41,246 nt of DNA from Oscillospiraceae bacterium (GTDB lineage Bacteria > Bacillota > Clostridia > Oscillospirales > CAG-272): contig SVRR01000016.1 in NCBI GenBank assembly GCA_015064745.1, positions 1-41,246 of the forward strand, read 5' to 3'. Shown here piece by piece: positions 17,262 to 24,800 of the stretch. The notes beneath the pieces are model-generated. The model had not been told where the DNA came from. It did no database searches and was given only the letters and a program-made list of their open reading frames with translations. How positions within the stretch are numbered: position 1 is the first letter of the stretch; the number at the start of each line of letters is the position of its first letter. A program made the translations under genes and the position numbers.

Positions 17262-17756
17262 TCATTCATTTCCTTTCATAATTTGAGACAGCGCGCGCAA
17301 AAGCGCGGCGGTAATAACACCGCTCGGCAAGGAAAGCAACAGCAAAAGCGGTGCGTAGGCAAAAATTGCCGTTCCATACAGAAGATAAGAGCCGAAAAGC
17401 TGGGCGGTGCTGTGGGTGACGGCGCCGATAATGCTGATGCCGAGAACCCCGAGGGGGCGTGCATAGCGAAAAAGCGCCCACAAAAGAAGTGCCGAGGACA
17501 CGCCGCCGAGCAAACTAAGAAACGCCGAGACAGTCCCACGCGTCAAAAGTGCAAAGGTGGACTTAAAAAGGACTATGGCAAGGGCAGAAGGAAGCCCAAG
17601 CGTATCGGCGGCAAGCATCACGATAACATTGGAAAGCCCTGCTTTGGCACCGACGGGAAGAACGGGGGCAAATACGCCTTCAAGCACCGCAAGCGCGATC
17701 GCCGCGGCGCACAGAAGAGCCATTCGACAAAGAGAATACACGCGTGTGTTTTTCAT
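17262..17756 (-). CDS. Gx transporter family membrane protein
   Basis: The product is 164 residues, starting at MKNTRVYSL because this ATG overlaps the preceding stop by 4 bp. Five hydrophobic segments are visible, with the family features FAPVLPVGAKAGLSNVIVML and LLTRGTVSAFLSLLGG. The family (also annotated as heptaprenyl diphosphate synthase component I) resembles ECF-type substrate-binding subunits and is commonly found beside NusG_II and rnf genes in Clostridia. A role in quinone synthesis is unlikely here; import of a cofactor precursor such as a flavin-related compound would fit the location but is inference. Confidence 0.85.
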   Translation of the reverse strand: MKNTRVYSLCRMALLCAAAIALAVLEGVFAPVLPVGAKAGLSNVIVMLAADTLGLPSALAIVLFKSTFALLTRGTVSAFLSLLGGVSSALLLWALFRYARPLGVLGISIIGAVTHSTAQLFGSYLLYGTAIFAYAPLLLLLSLPSGVITAALLRALSQIMKGNE

Positions 17757-18121
17757 CCCGTCACCCCGTCGAGCGTAGCCTCTCCAAGGGTCACGCACAC
17801 GCCGAGCGGCGCGCAAACGATGCTTTCTCCCTTACGGGTGATCTTTCCCGTGCGGACACAGATGCCGTCGGGGCAATCAGAATGAAGAACACAAATGCCG
17901 TCAAGCGCAAAAGCAAGTGTTAAGCTGCCTTTTTCCGTCGTTACGGTATACGTATCGGGGGCATCCGCCAGCGAAAATTCGCCATGGAGCGTATTGCCGA
18001 CATAAACGGAAACGGTATCTCCCTTTTCTCTCGAAAAAAGAAGGAAATAAAGCATAGCGACGACAAAAAGCAAGGCGAGCAAGACACATAGGTCGGCGCG
18101 GGTGATCCATTTTCGTTTCAT
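17753..18121 (-). CDS. NusG domain II-containing protein, membrane anchored
   Basis: The product is 122 residues from MKRKWITR; its ATG overlaps the apbE stop by 4 bp. One membrane helix (residues 10-28) is followed by an extracytoplasmic beta domain with the NusG_II signature LDGICVLHSDCPDGICVRTG and IVCAPLGVCVTL. Despite its name it is not a transcription factor. It is regularly encoded with Rnf or other flavin-linked redox genes, and the conserved cysteines suggest a redox or metal role that is not established. Confidence 0.85.
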   Translation of the reverse strand: MKRKWITRADLCVLLALLFVVAMLYFLLFSREKGDTVSVYVGNTLHGEFSLADAPDTYTVTTEKGSLTLAFALDGICVLHSDCPDGICVRTGKITRKGESIVCAPLGVCVTLGEATLDGVTG

Positions 18122-19143
18122 CGGTATATGGGCTCCCATCCGCCCTTTGGGGCAAAGAGCTCCCGAAGCGATTCGCTGACGAGGAGCGTACCGTCCGCCT
18201 TCACGGCGATAAGCGCCGCCTCATACTCGGCGGCGAGGGAGAATGCCGCTTCGCTTCCCACGAGAAAGCAAGCGGTTGAGAGAATATCGGAAAGTGTCCC
18301 CTTGCCCGCAACGACCGTTACGGAAACAAGGTCGCTTTCGGCAGGCATGCCCGTATGCGGGTCAAGAATATGGTGGTAGGTCTCCCCCTCGTAGGTAAAG
18401 CACTTTTCGTAGCTTCCCGACGTGGAAACAAAGGTGTCTGTCAAGGCAAGCGTGCCGAGCACGGTGCTTTGGGAATCGGAAAAGGGGTCTCTGACCCCGA
18501 CCTGCCACGCGCCGTTCGCCTTGCTTCCTATTGCGGCAATGCTTCCGCCAACCGAAACAAGAGCGTTTTTGTTTTTCATGCGTAACGCGTCTGCCAAAAC
18601 ATCACAGGCATAGCCCTTCCCCATGGCGCCGAGGTCGATGCCGCCGCCCGTTTTGGTGACGGTTTCGTTTTCAAAATGCAGCGCGCTTCCCTCCATTTCG
18701 GCAAGCGCCGCGAAAATTGCTTCCTCCGTGGGTGGCGCGGGATCTTCGCTCTCGAAATCCCAAAGGGAGGTGATGGGAAGCACGGAAACGGAAAACAGCC
18801 CCCCTGTTTTCTCCTTGATCTCCTCGGCAAGGCGCAGGCGTTCCAAAAGCATTCTATCGCTTCCTCCGACCACCGCATAATCAAGAGCGTTGATGAGATC
18901 GGCAAAGGAGCCGTCCTTTTTGTGCGAGAGAAGCGCCTCCGCATCTGCCAAAAGGGAGGAAAAAAGCGGCGAAGAATCCCCGTCCTCACCGTGCGGAAGC
19001 TCCTCTGTAAGTAAACAAAGCGTCCCCATGGCGTAAACGCGGGAGGTATGTAAAACAGGAGCACCGCAGGCGGAAAGAGGAAGAAGGAGGGCAAAAATCA
19101 AAAAAACCGCCAAAAGGCGAAAAGATCCTGTGCGGAACGTCAT
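18118..19143 (-). CDS. apbE: ApbE FAD:protein FMN transferase lipoprotein
   Basis: The product is 341 residues with a lipoprotein signal (hydrophobic residues 9-22, lipobox LSAC, Cys 26). ApbE transfers FMN from FAD to threonine in target proteins outside the cytoplasmic membrane, using Mg2+. Family motifs are YAMGTLCLL near the start, GGIDLGAMGKGYACD around residue 170, SVGGSIAAIG and HHILDPHTGMPA near 265. The targets are very likely RnfG and RnfD, both encoded in the same operon with flavinylation motifs. It is the first gene of the operon, with the promoter at 19185-19213. Confidence 0.95.
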   Translation of the reverse strand: MTFRTGSFRLLAVFLIFALLLPLSACGAPVLHTSRVYAMGTLCLLTEELPHGEDGDSSPLFSSLLADAEALLSHKKDGSFADLINALDYAVVGGSDRMLLERLRLAEEIKEKTGGLFSVSVLPITSLWDFESEDPAPPTEEAIFAALAEMEGSALHFENETVTKTGGGIDLGAMGKGYACDVLADALRMKNKNALVSVGGSIAAIGSKANGAWQVGVRDPFSDSQSTVLGTLALTDTFVSTSGSYEKCFTYEGETYHHILDPHTGMPAESDLVSVTVVAGKGTLSDILSTACFLVGSEAAFSLAAEYEAALIAVKADGTLLVSESLRELFAPKGGWEPIYR

Positions 19144-19184
19144 TTCACGTTAACTCTCCCTTCCTCATGATTTTCTATAACTTT

Positions 19185-19213
19185 ATTTTAGCATATTTGC
19201 CCTCGAAAATCAA
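19185..19213 (-). promoter_or_regulatory. Promoter of the Rnf operon
   Basis: Minus-strand TTGATT (19213-19208), a 17-bp spacer and TAAAAT (19190-19185) with TGC extension. It has the same boxes as the recG and ychF promoters. The start would lie near 19178, leaving a leader of about 35 nt before apbE. Confidence 0.8.
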
Positions 19214-19287
19214 TACATCCTTCCGTTTTCCCTTTCCTTCATAATGTTATTTCTTCGTAAAATTTGTGATTTTTTTATCAATAACCC

Positions 19288-19316
19288 TTGATTTATATCA
19301 AAAAGTGTGCTATACT
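19288..19316 (+). promoter_or_regulatory. Promoter of hydCBA with an FNR-type palindrome
   Basis: TTGATT (19288-19293), a 17-bp spacer and TATACT (19311-19316) with TGC extension. The -35 box is part of TTGATTTATATCAA (19288-19301), a perfect TTGAT-N4-ATCAA palindrome matching the consensus of Crp/Fnr-family regulators. Its position over the -35 box would favour repression. Confidence 0.75.
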
Positions 19317-19320
19317 GTAA

Positions 19321-19350
19321 AAGGCGTTTTGCGGGGCTCGCAAAATGCTT
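19321..19350 (+). promoter_or_regulatory. Leader hairpin of the hyd operon
   Basis: GCGTTTTGCG and CGCAAAATGC pair (one G-U) around a 5-nt loop, a few bases downstream of the expected transcript start. A weak T tract (TTTCTTTACGG) follows. It could be a weak attenuator or an mRNA-stabilising 5' stem; no known riboswitch is recognised. Confidence 0.5.
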
Positions 19351-19395
19351 TCTTTACGGTTATTAAAAAAACATACATATATGGAGGTTCTTCTT

Positions 19396-19881
19396 ATGGC
19401 ACTCACGAAAGAGCAAACCGCTGCAAAGATGGAAGAGCTCGTTGCGTTCATTGAAGCAAACAAGAACGTCGACGGTCCTCTTATGCCCATCATGCAGAAG
19501 GCGCAAGAGTCCTTCGGCTATCTGTCTCTTGAGGTAATGACCCTCATTGCAGATGCGCTCGACATCCCCGTTTCCAAGGTCTACGGCGTAGCAACCTTCT
19601 ACGCACAGTTCTCCTTGACTCCCAAGGGCGACTACATCATCCAGGTCTGCACGGGTACCGCTTGCTACGTCAAGGGCGCGCAAAAGGTTCTTGACAGAGT
19701 CTACGAGGAGCTTGGCATCGGCTCCGGCGAGACCACTCCCGACGGCAAGTTCACCATTCAGGACACCCGCTGCCTCGGTTGTTGCGGACTTGCCCCCGTT
19801 ATGACCGTCAACGAGGACGTTTACGGACGCATCAACGCGGCACAGGTTCCCGGCATCCTTGACAAGTACCGCGCACTCTAA
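19396..19881 (+). CDS. hydC: Electron-bifurcating hydrogenase subunit HydC (NuoE-like)
   Basis: The product is 161 residues from MALTKEQTA; GGAGG lies 9 nt before the ATG. It is a NuoE-type thioredoxin-like 2Fe-2S protein. An N-terminal helical part (MPIMQKAQESFGYLS, VSKVYGVATFYAQF) leads to the cluster ligands in QVCTGTACYVKGA and TRCLGCCGLAPVM. In the HydABC complex this subunit binds the NuoF-like HydB and relays electrons between flavin and the Fe-S chain. It is the first gene of a three-gene operon, 18 bp before hydB. Confidence 0.93.
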   Translation: MALTKEQTAAKMEELVAFIEANKNVDGPLMPIMQKAQESFGYLSLEVMTLIADALDIPVSKVYGVATFYAQFSLTPKGDYIIQVCTGTACYVKGAQKVLDRVYEELGIGSGETTPDGKFTIQDTRCLGCCGLAPVMTVNEDVYGRINAAQVPGILDKYRAL

Positions 19882-19899
19882 TAAGAAAGGACAAAAGTT

Positions 19900-21810
19900 A
19901 TGAAAACGATTGCAGAGCTTTCCGCACTCCGCGAAGCGATGCAGCCCAAAATGGCTGTCCGCCGCGGTCTTGCACTTATTGAAAAGGACGGCTACCGCCG
20001 TCACGTTCTTATCTGCGCAGGTACGGGCTGTACCTCCTCTAAGAGCTTGAAAATCGCAGAGAATCTTGAAAACGCACTCAAAGCACAGGGTCTTGAAAAC
20101 GACGTTCAGATCGTTAAGACCGGTTGCTTCGGTCTTTGTGCCGTCGGTCCTATCATGATCGTATATCCCGAGGGCACCTTCTACAGCAGCGTTCAGCCCG
20201 AGGACGTAGACGAGATCGTCGAGACCCACCTTAAGAACGGCAAGATCGTAGACCGTCTCGTATACACCGACGAGCACACCGTACGCGCTCCCGGCGAGTC
20301 GGTTGCGCTTGCAGATACCACCTTCTACAAGAACCAGCACCGTGTCGCGCTCCGTAACTGCGGATTCATCGACGCTGAGAACATCAACGAGTACATCGCC
20401 ATGGACGGCTACAAGGCACTCGGCACCGTCCTGACCACCATGACTCCCGACGACGTTATCAAGGTGATCCTCGATAGCGGTCTGCGCGGCAGAGGCGGCG
20501 GCGGCTTCCCCACCGGTATGAAGTGGTCCTTCGCTAAGAAGAGCGTTTCCGAGAAGAAGTACGTCGTTTGTAACGCCGACGAGGGCGACCCCGGTGCATT
20601 CATGGACCGTTCGATCCTCGAGGGCGACCCCCACGCCGTCATCGAGGCTATGGCAATCGCCGGCTTCGCTATCGGTGCAGACGAGGGTTACGTTTACGTT
20701 CGCGCAGAGTATCCTATCGCCGTTCGCCGCTTGAAGCTTGCCATCGAGCAGGCGCGCGAAGCAGGCGTTCTCGGCAAGGACATCTTCGGTACGGGCTTCA
20801 ACTTCGACATTCAGGTTCGTCTGGGTGCCGGCGCATTCGTTTGCGGCGAGGAGACCGCACTTCTCACCTCTATTGAGGGTAACCGCGGTGAGCCTAAGCC
20901 CCGTCCTCCCTTCCCCGCTGTCAAGGGTCTCTTTGACAAGCCTACCATTATCAACAACGTTGAGACCTACGCAAACATTGCACAGATCATCAACAACGGT
21001 GCTGAGTGGTTTGCTTCCATGGGTAAGGACAAGGCAAAGGGTACCAAGGTCTTCGCTCTTTCGGGCCGTATTCAGCACACCGGTCTTGTTGAAGTTCCCA
21101 TGGGTACTCCCCTGCGTGATATCGTTTACGGAGTCGGCGGCGGCGTTCCCAACGGCAAAGCATTCAAGGCAGCTCAGATGGGCGGTCCCTCCGGCGGTTG
21201 TATCCCCGCATCCCTGATCGACACCAACATCGACTACGATTCTCTTGCCGCTATCGGCGCGATGATCGGTTCGGGCGGTCTCGTTGTTATGGACGAGGAC
21301 AACTGCATGGTCGATATCGCAAAGTTCTTCCTTGAGTTCACCGTGGACGAGTCCTGCGGTAAGTGCACGCCCTGCCGTGTCGGTATCCGCAAGATGCTCG
21401 ACATCCTCACTCGTATCACTGATGGTAAGGGTGAAGAGGGCGACATTGAGAAGCTTGAGGAGCTTGCTTACATGGTTAAGACCAACTCCCTTTGCGGTCT
21501 CGGTCAGACGGCCCCCAACCCCGTTCTTTCCACCATCCGCTACTTCCGCGACGAGTACGAGGCACACATCCGCGAGAAGCGTTGCCCTGCCGGCGCCTGC
21601 AAGAATCTGATGAGCTACGTCATCGAGCTTGACAAGTGTATCGGCTGCGGTCTTTGCGCAAAGCAGTGTCCCGTAAACGCCATCACCCGTCTGGATCCTG
21701 CCGATTATCCCGACAGAAAGCTCGCTCCCTTCACCATTGATGCTTCCAAGTGCATCAAGTGCGGTGCTTGCGTGGCTTCTTGCCGCAAGTTGGCCATCAT
21801 TAAGAAATAA
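19900..21810 (+). CDS. hydB: Electron-bifurcating hydrogenase subunit HydB (NuoF-like, FMN/NADH)
   Basis: The product is 636 residues. Residues about 30-115 form an N-terminal 2Fe-2S thioredoxin-like domain (CAGTGCTSSKSL, TGCFGLCAVGP). The NuoF core follows, with the FMN/NADH loop GLRGRGGGGFPTGMKWSF near 195 and NADEGDPGAFMDRS. A 4Fe-4S motif SCGKCTPCRVG lies near 485, and the C-terminus has two ferredoxin-type motifs (CIGCGLCAKQCP, CIKCGACVASC). This is the flavin subunit that exchanges hydride with NAD(H) and is thought to be the site of bifurcation to ferredoxin. AAAGGA precedes the ATG. Confidence 0.94.
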   Translation: MKTIAELSALREAMQPKMAVRRGLALIEKDGYRRHVLICAGTGCTSSKSLKIAENLENALKAQGLENDVQIVKTGCFGLCAVGPIMIVYPEGTFYSSVQPEDVDEIVETHLKNGKIVDRLVYTDEHTVRAPGESVALADTTFYKNQHRVALRNCGFIDAENINEYIAMDGYKALGTVLTTMTPDDVIKVILDSGLRGRGGGGFPTGMKWSFAKKSVSEKKYVVCNADEGDPGAFMDRSILEGDPHAVIEAMAIAGFAIGADEGYVYVRAEYPIAVRRLKLAIEQAREAGVLGKDIFGTGFNFDIQVRLGAGAFVCGEETALLTSIEGNRGEPKPRPPFPAVKGLFDKPTIINNVETYANIAQIINNGAEWFASMGKDKAKGTKVFALSGRIQHTGLVEVPMGTPLRDIVYGVGGGVPNGKAFKAAQMGGPSGGCIPASLIDTNIDYDSLAAIGAMIGSGGLVVMDEDNCMVDIAKFFLEFTVDESCGKCTPCRVGIRKMLDILTRITDGKGEEGDIEKLEELAYMVKTNSLCGLGQTAPNPVLSTIRYFRDEYEAHIREKRCPAGACKNLMSYVIELDKCIGCGLCAKQCPVNAITRLDPADYPDRKLAPFTIDASKCIKCGACVASCRKLAIIKK

Positions 21811-21825
21811 GGAGGCGACTGTAGA

Positions 21826-23568
21826 ATGAATACCGTAACACTTACCATTGACGGCGTACAAATTACCGTACCCGCAAATTATACCATCCTTGAAGCCGCT
21901 GCCGAAGCAGGCATCAACATTCCTACCCTCTGCTACCTCAAGGACATCAACCAGATCGGCGCATGCCGTCTCTGCCTTGTTGAGATCGAGGGCGCACGCG
22001 CGCTCCAAGCTGCCTGCGTTTCTCAGGTCGGCGAGGGCATGATCGTCCGCACCAACACCGAGAAGCTCCGCGCCAACAGAAAGCTCAACCTTGAGCTCCT
22101 TCTCTCCAACCACAACCGCGAGTGCACCACCTGCCCTCGCGCAAAGAACTGCGAGCTTCAGGCACTCTGCCACGAGTACGGTGTTGAAGACGTTCGCTTT
22201 GAGCCCCTTGTAAAGAAGGAATACGAGAAGGATACCCTCTCGCCCTCCGTCGTTCGCGACAACAGCAAGTGCATCAACTGCCGCCGTTGTATTGCCGCTT
22301 GTAACGACGTGCAGAAGATCGGTGCTATCGGTCCTTCCTTGCGCGGTGACAAGCTCGTCATCGGTTCTATCTTCGGCAAGTCTCTCGTTGAGACTCCCTG
22401 TATCAACTGCGGTCAGTGTATCGCTGCTTGCCCTGTCGGTGCTCTCACTGAAAAGAGCGAGATCGCAAACGTATTTGCTGCTCTCGCAGATCCCGAAAAG
22501 TTCGTCGTGGTACAGCCTGCTCCCGCAGTCAGAGCTACCATCGGCGAGGAATTCGGTCTTCCCATGGGTGTTGCTCAGACCGGTAAGCTTGCAACGGCTC
22601 TTCGCCGTCTCGGCTTCGACCGCGTATTTGACACCAACTTCGGCGCAGACCTTACCATCATGGAGGAGGGCACCGAGCTCATCGACCGTATTCAGAACGG
22701 CGGCGTGCTTCCTATGATCACCTCCTGCTCGCCCGGATGGGTTTCCTATTGCGAGACCTTCTTCCCCGAGTTCATCCCCAACCTTTCTTCTTGCAAGTCC
22801 CCTCACCAGATGACGGGCGCAATCGTTAAGTCCTACTTTGCAGAAAAGAACGGCATCGATCCTAAGAACATTTACGTTGTTTCGGTCATGCCCTGTACCG
22901 CAAAGAAGTACGAGTCCAAGCGTGACGAGATGAAGGTGAACGGCAACAAGGACGTTGACGCGGTTATCACCGTTCGCGAGCTTGCCCGCATGATCAACAA
23001 TGCGAACATCGACTTCGCTCGTCTTCCCGACGGCAAGTTCGACGATATGCTTGGCGACTCTACCGGTGCTGCCGATATCTTCGGTGCTACGGGCGGTGTT
23101 ATGGAGGCTGCTCTCCGTACTGTTTACTCCGTGCTTACCGGCAAGGAGCTTGCCGATGTGAACCTCACCGCAGTCCGCGGCATGGAGGGCATCAAGGAAG
23201 CTACCATCGATATCGCAGGCAAGGCTGTCAAGGTTGCGGTTGCTTCCGGCTCCGGCAACGCTAAGGCTCTTCTTGAAGCAATCAAGAGAGGCGAGGCTGA
23301 CTACACCTTCATTGAGATCATGGGATGCCCCGGCGGTTGTATCAACGGCGGCGGTCAGCCGATCGTTTCCGCGAAGGACCGTCTGTACGTGGACTTCAAG
23401 GCTCTCCGTGCTTCTGCTCTCTACAACGAGGATGCAGGCAAGGCGCTTCGCCGTTCGCACGAGAACCCCTCGATCAAGAAGCTGTATGACGAATTCCTCG
23501 GCACGCCCGGCGGACACAAGTCGCACGAGCTTCTGCACACCCACTACTACAAGAGAGACAAGTATTGA
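21826..23568 (+). CDS. hydA: [FeFe] hydrogenase catalytic subunit HydA
   Basis: The product is 580 residues. An N-terminal 2Fe-2S domain (Cys 36, 47, 50, 64) is followed by a His/Cys-ligated cluster (H96, C100, C103, C109) and two 4Fe-4S motifs (C149-C159, C192-C202). The H-cluster domain has all three signatures: TSCSPGW (Cys 301), MPCTAKKYE (Cys 357) and EIMGCPGGCINGGG (Cys 501, 505), followed by a short C-terminal small-subunit-like region. The first signature has Ser where many monomeric enzymes have a second Cys. It catalyses H2 formation or uptake, here coupled to NAD(H) and ferredoxin through HydB and HydC. The maturases HydEFG are not in the window. GGAGG lies 11 nt before the ATG. 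Confidence 0.95.
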   Translation: MNTVTLTIDGVQITVPANYTILEAAAEAGINIPTLCYLKDINQIGACRLCLVEIEGARALQAACVSQVGEGMIVRTNTEKLRANRKLNLELLLSNHNRECTTCPRAKNCELQALCHEYGVEDVRFEPLVKKEYEKDTLSPSVVRDNSKCINCRRCIAACNDVQKIGAIGPSLRGDKLVIGSIFGKSLVETPCINCGQCIAACPVGALTEKSEIANVFAALADPEKFVVVQPAPAVRATIGEEFGLPMGVAQTGKLATALRRLGFDRVFDTNFGADLTIMEEGTELIDRIQNGGVLPMITSCSPGWVSYCETFFPEFIPNLSSCKSPHQMTGAIVKSYFAEKNGIDPKNIYVVSVMPCTAKKYESKRDEMKVNGNKDVDAVITVRELARMINNANIDFARLPDGKFDDMLGDSTGAADIFGATGGVMEAALRTVYSVLTGKELADVNLTAVRGMEGIKEATIDIAGKAVKVAVASGSGNAKALLEAIKRGEADYTFIEIMGCPGGCINGGGQPIVSAKDRLYVDFKALRASALYNEDAGKALRRSHENPSIKKLYDEFLGTPGGHKSHELLHTHYYKRDKY

Positions 23569-23576
23569 TTTTCTCT

Positions 23577-23615
23577 AAAAAAAAGCGCATCCGCTAACGC
23601 GGATGCGCTTTTTTT
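23577..23615 (+). terminator. Terminator of the hyd operon
   Basis: GCGCATCCGC, loop TAAC, GCGGATGCGC (23585-23608) followed by seven T, and preceded by a run of A. It starts about 9 bp after the hydA stop. Confidence 0.92.
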
Positions 23616-23638
23616 ATTACATTAGTGAAAGAACGTCC

Positions 23639-23667
23639 TTTACAAACTCTTGCGTTTTTGTTATACT
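23639..23667 (+). promoter_or_regulatory. Promoter in front of the glycosidase pseudogene
   Basis: TTTACA (23639-23644), a 17-bp spacer and TATACT (23662-23667) preceded by TGT. Downstream, AAGGAG precedes an ATG at 23692 that opens a four-codon leader (MKPF, stop), and GAAAGG then precedes the ATG at 23719. Confidence 0.7.
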
Positions 23668-23718
23668 GTAACTATCAAGGAGAAATTCCGTATGAAGCCT
23701 TTTTGAAAGGAATCCGCT

Positions 23719-24744
23719 ATGCATGACATTTATCTTGAAAACGAAATCTTTTGCCTGACCGTCGGTGAGGACGCCGAAGTAAAAAGTCTTGTTTTGAAGG
23801 AAACGGGCGAGGAGCTTTTGGAGCAGGATGCCGGTGTTTCTCTTTTTTCCGTGACCCAAGAGCGCCCCTACAACAACGAGATCAAGCTCATTCATATGAA
23901 CAAGGAAACGACCTTCCCTGCCAATCGTGCTCGCTACGAGGACGGAAAGCTTGTCATCGGATTTGATATTACTCCCTTTGAGGCGGTGGTAGATGTAAAG
24001 ATCGCCCCCACTTATATCGCCTTCACGCTTGCGCGCTTTATCGTGCCATCCCACCGACTATGAGAATCTTTTGATGGATATGCCTCCAGCGCTCTCCTTC
24101 CGCATCGCTGCCATTCCCGTCAAAACGAGAGAAAACTTCGGTGAATGGCTGAACGTTATGTGGGATGCCACGGCGGCGGTCTGTCTCCTTGCCACCTCGC
24201 CTCATGCGGAGATCGACTCGGAGCGTGGACGCGGCTACCGTGTTCTGACTGCCGACGCGCACAGAGATATTCTCTTGGAAGGATGCGGATGCGCTCTGAT
24301 CGCATCCGCGCAAAAAGATTTTCTTGACGCAGTCGAGGCGCTGGAAATCGACTACGGTCTCCCTCGCGGTGTTGCCAGCCGTAGAGACAAAAATAAAATC
24401 AATGCCTCCATGTATTGGGCACATGATGTTCATCCCGACACGGTAGATAAGCACATTGAATACGCCAAGCGCGCAGGCTTCCGTATGATGCTTCTTTACT
24501 ATTCCTGCTGCTTCAAATCCGCCTCGGCAAAAATTACGCCGTATACTTCTATCAGGGCGAGGACACGGAGCTTGAGATCCTCCTTGACGATTTCGTCTGT
24601 GAAGAAGCCCTTGGCGGCGCATTGACTGCCGTTAAGAGAGAAAACGGCAACGCCGTCCTTCCCGCCTCACACAGAAGATATCTTTCGACGGACGCGGATA
24701 TGGAAGCCCTTCGCGACGCTTTCCGCAAGGCTGTCATTCTTTAA
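23719..24744 (+). pseudogene. Broken glycoside-hydrolase-like gene
   Basis: Three frame segments read as one former protein. The first (from ATG 23719) gives MHDIYLENEIFCLTV and a beta-rich region and ends at a stop near 24061. The frame changes near 24044, where HPTDYENLLMDMPP continues the sense in the next frame, through INASMYWAHDVHPDTVDKHI and KRAGFRMMLLYY. Near 24520 it changes again, and the original frame resumes with GKNYAVYFYQGEDTELEILL to the stop at 24742. The pattern resembles family-31/36-like or uncharacterised glycosidases: an N-terminal beta-sandwich, the start of a TIM barrel and a C-terminal beta domain. The barrel is almost wholly missing, so the second break is probably an internal deletion. 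Promoter and ribosome site are intact, which suggests recent decay. The exact family is not certain. Confidence 0.75.
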
Positions 24745-24755
24745 ACACGAACAAA

Positions 24756-24780
24756 ACCGCCCGAGCGATGCTCGGGCGGT
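24756..24780. terminator. Terminator between the convergent pseudogene and ftsH
   Basis: ACCGCCCGAGC, loop GAT, GCTCGGGCGGT: an 11-bp perfect stem. On the minus strand it is followed by TTTTG, so it ends the ftsH transcript; on the plus strand TGGTCTTT follows. Confidence 0.85.
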
Positions 24781-24800
24781 TGGTCTTTATTGAGGAAGGG

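Noticed and set aside
19363..23544. 1393-codon open frame on the minus strand across the whole hyd operon
   Set aside because: It is antisense to three certain hydrogenase genes. It is open because the hyd genes avoid TTA, CTA and TCA codons, which is a codon-bias effect; the translation is low in complexity and matches nothing.
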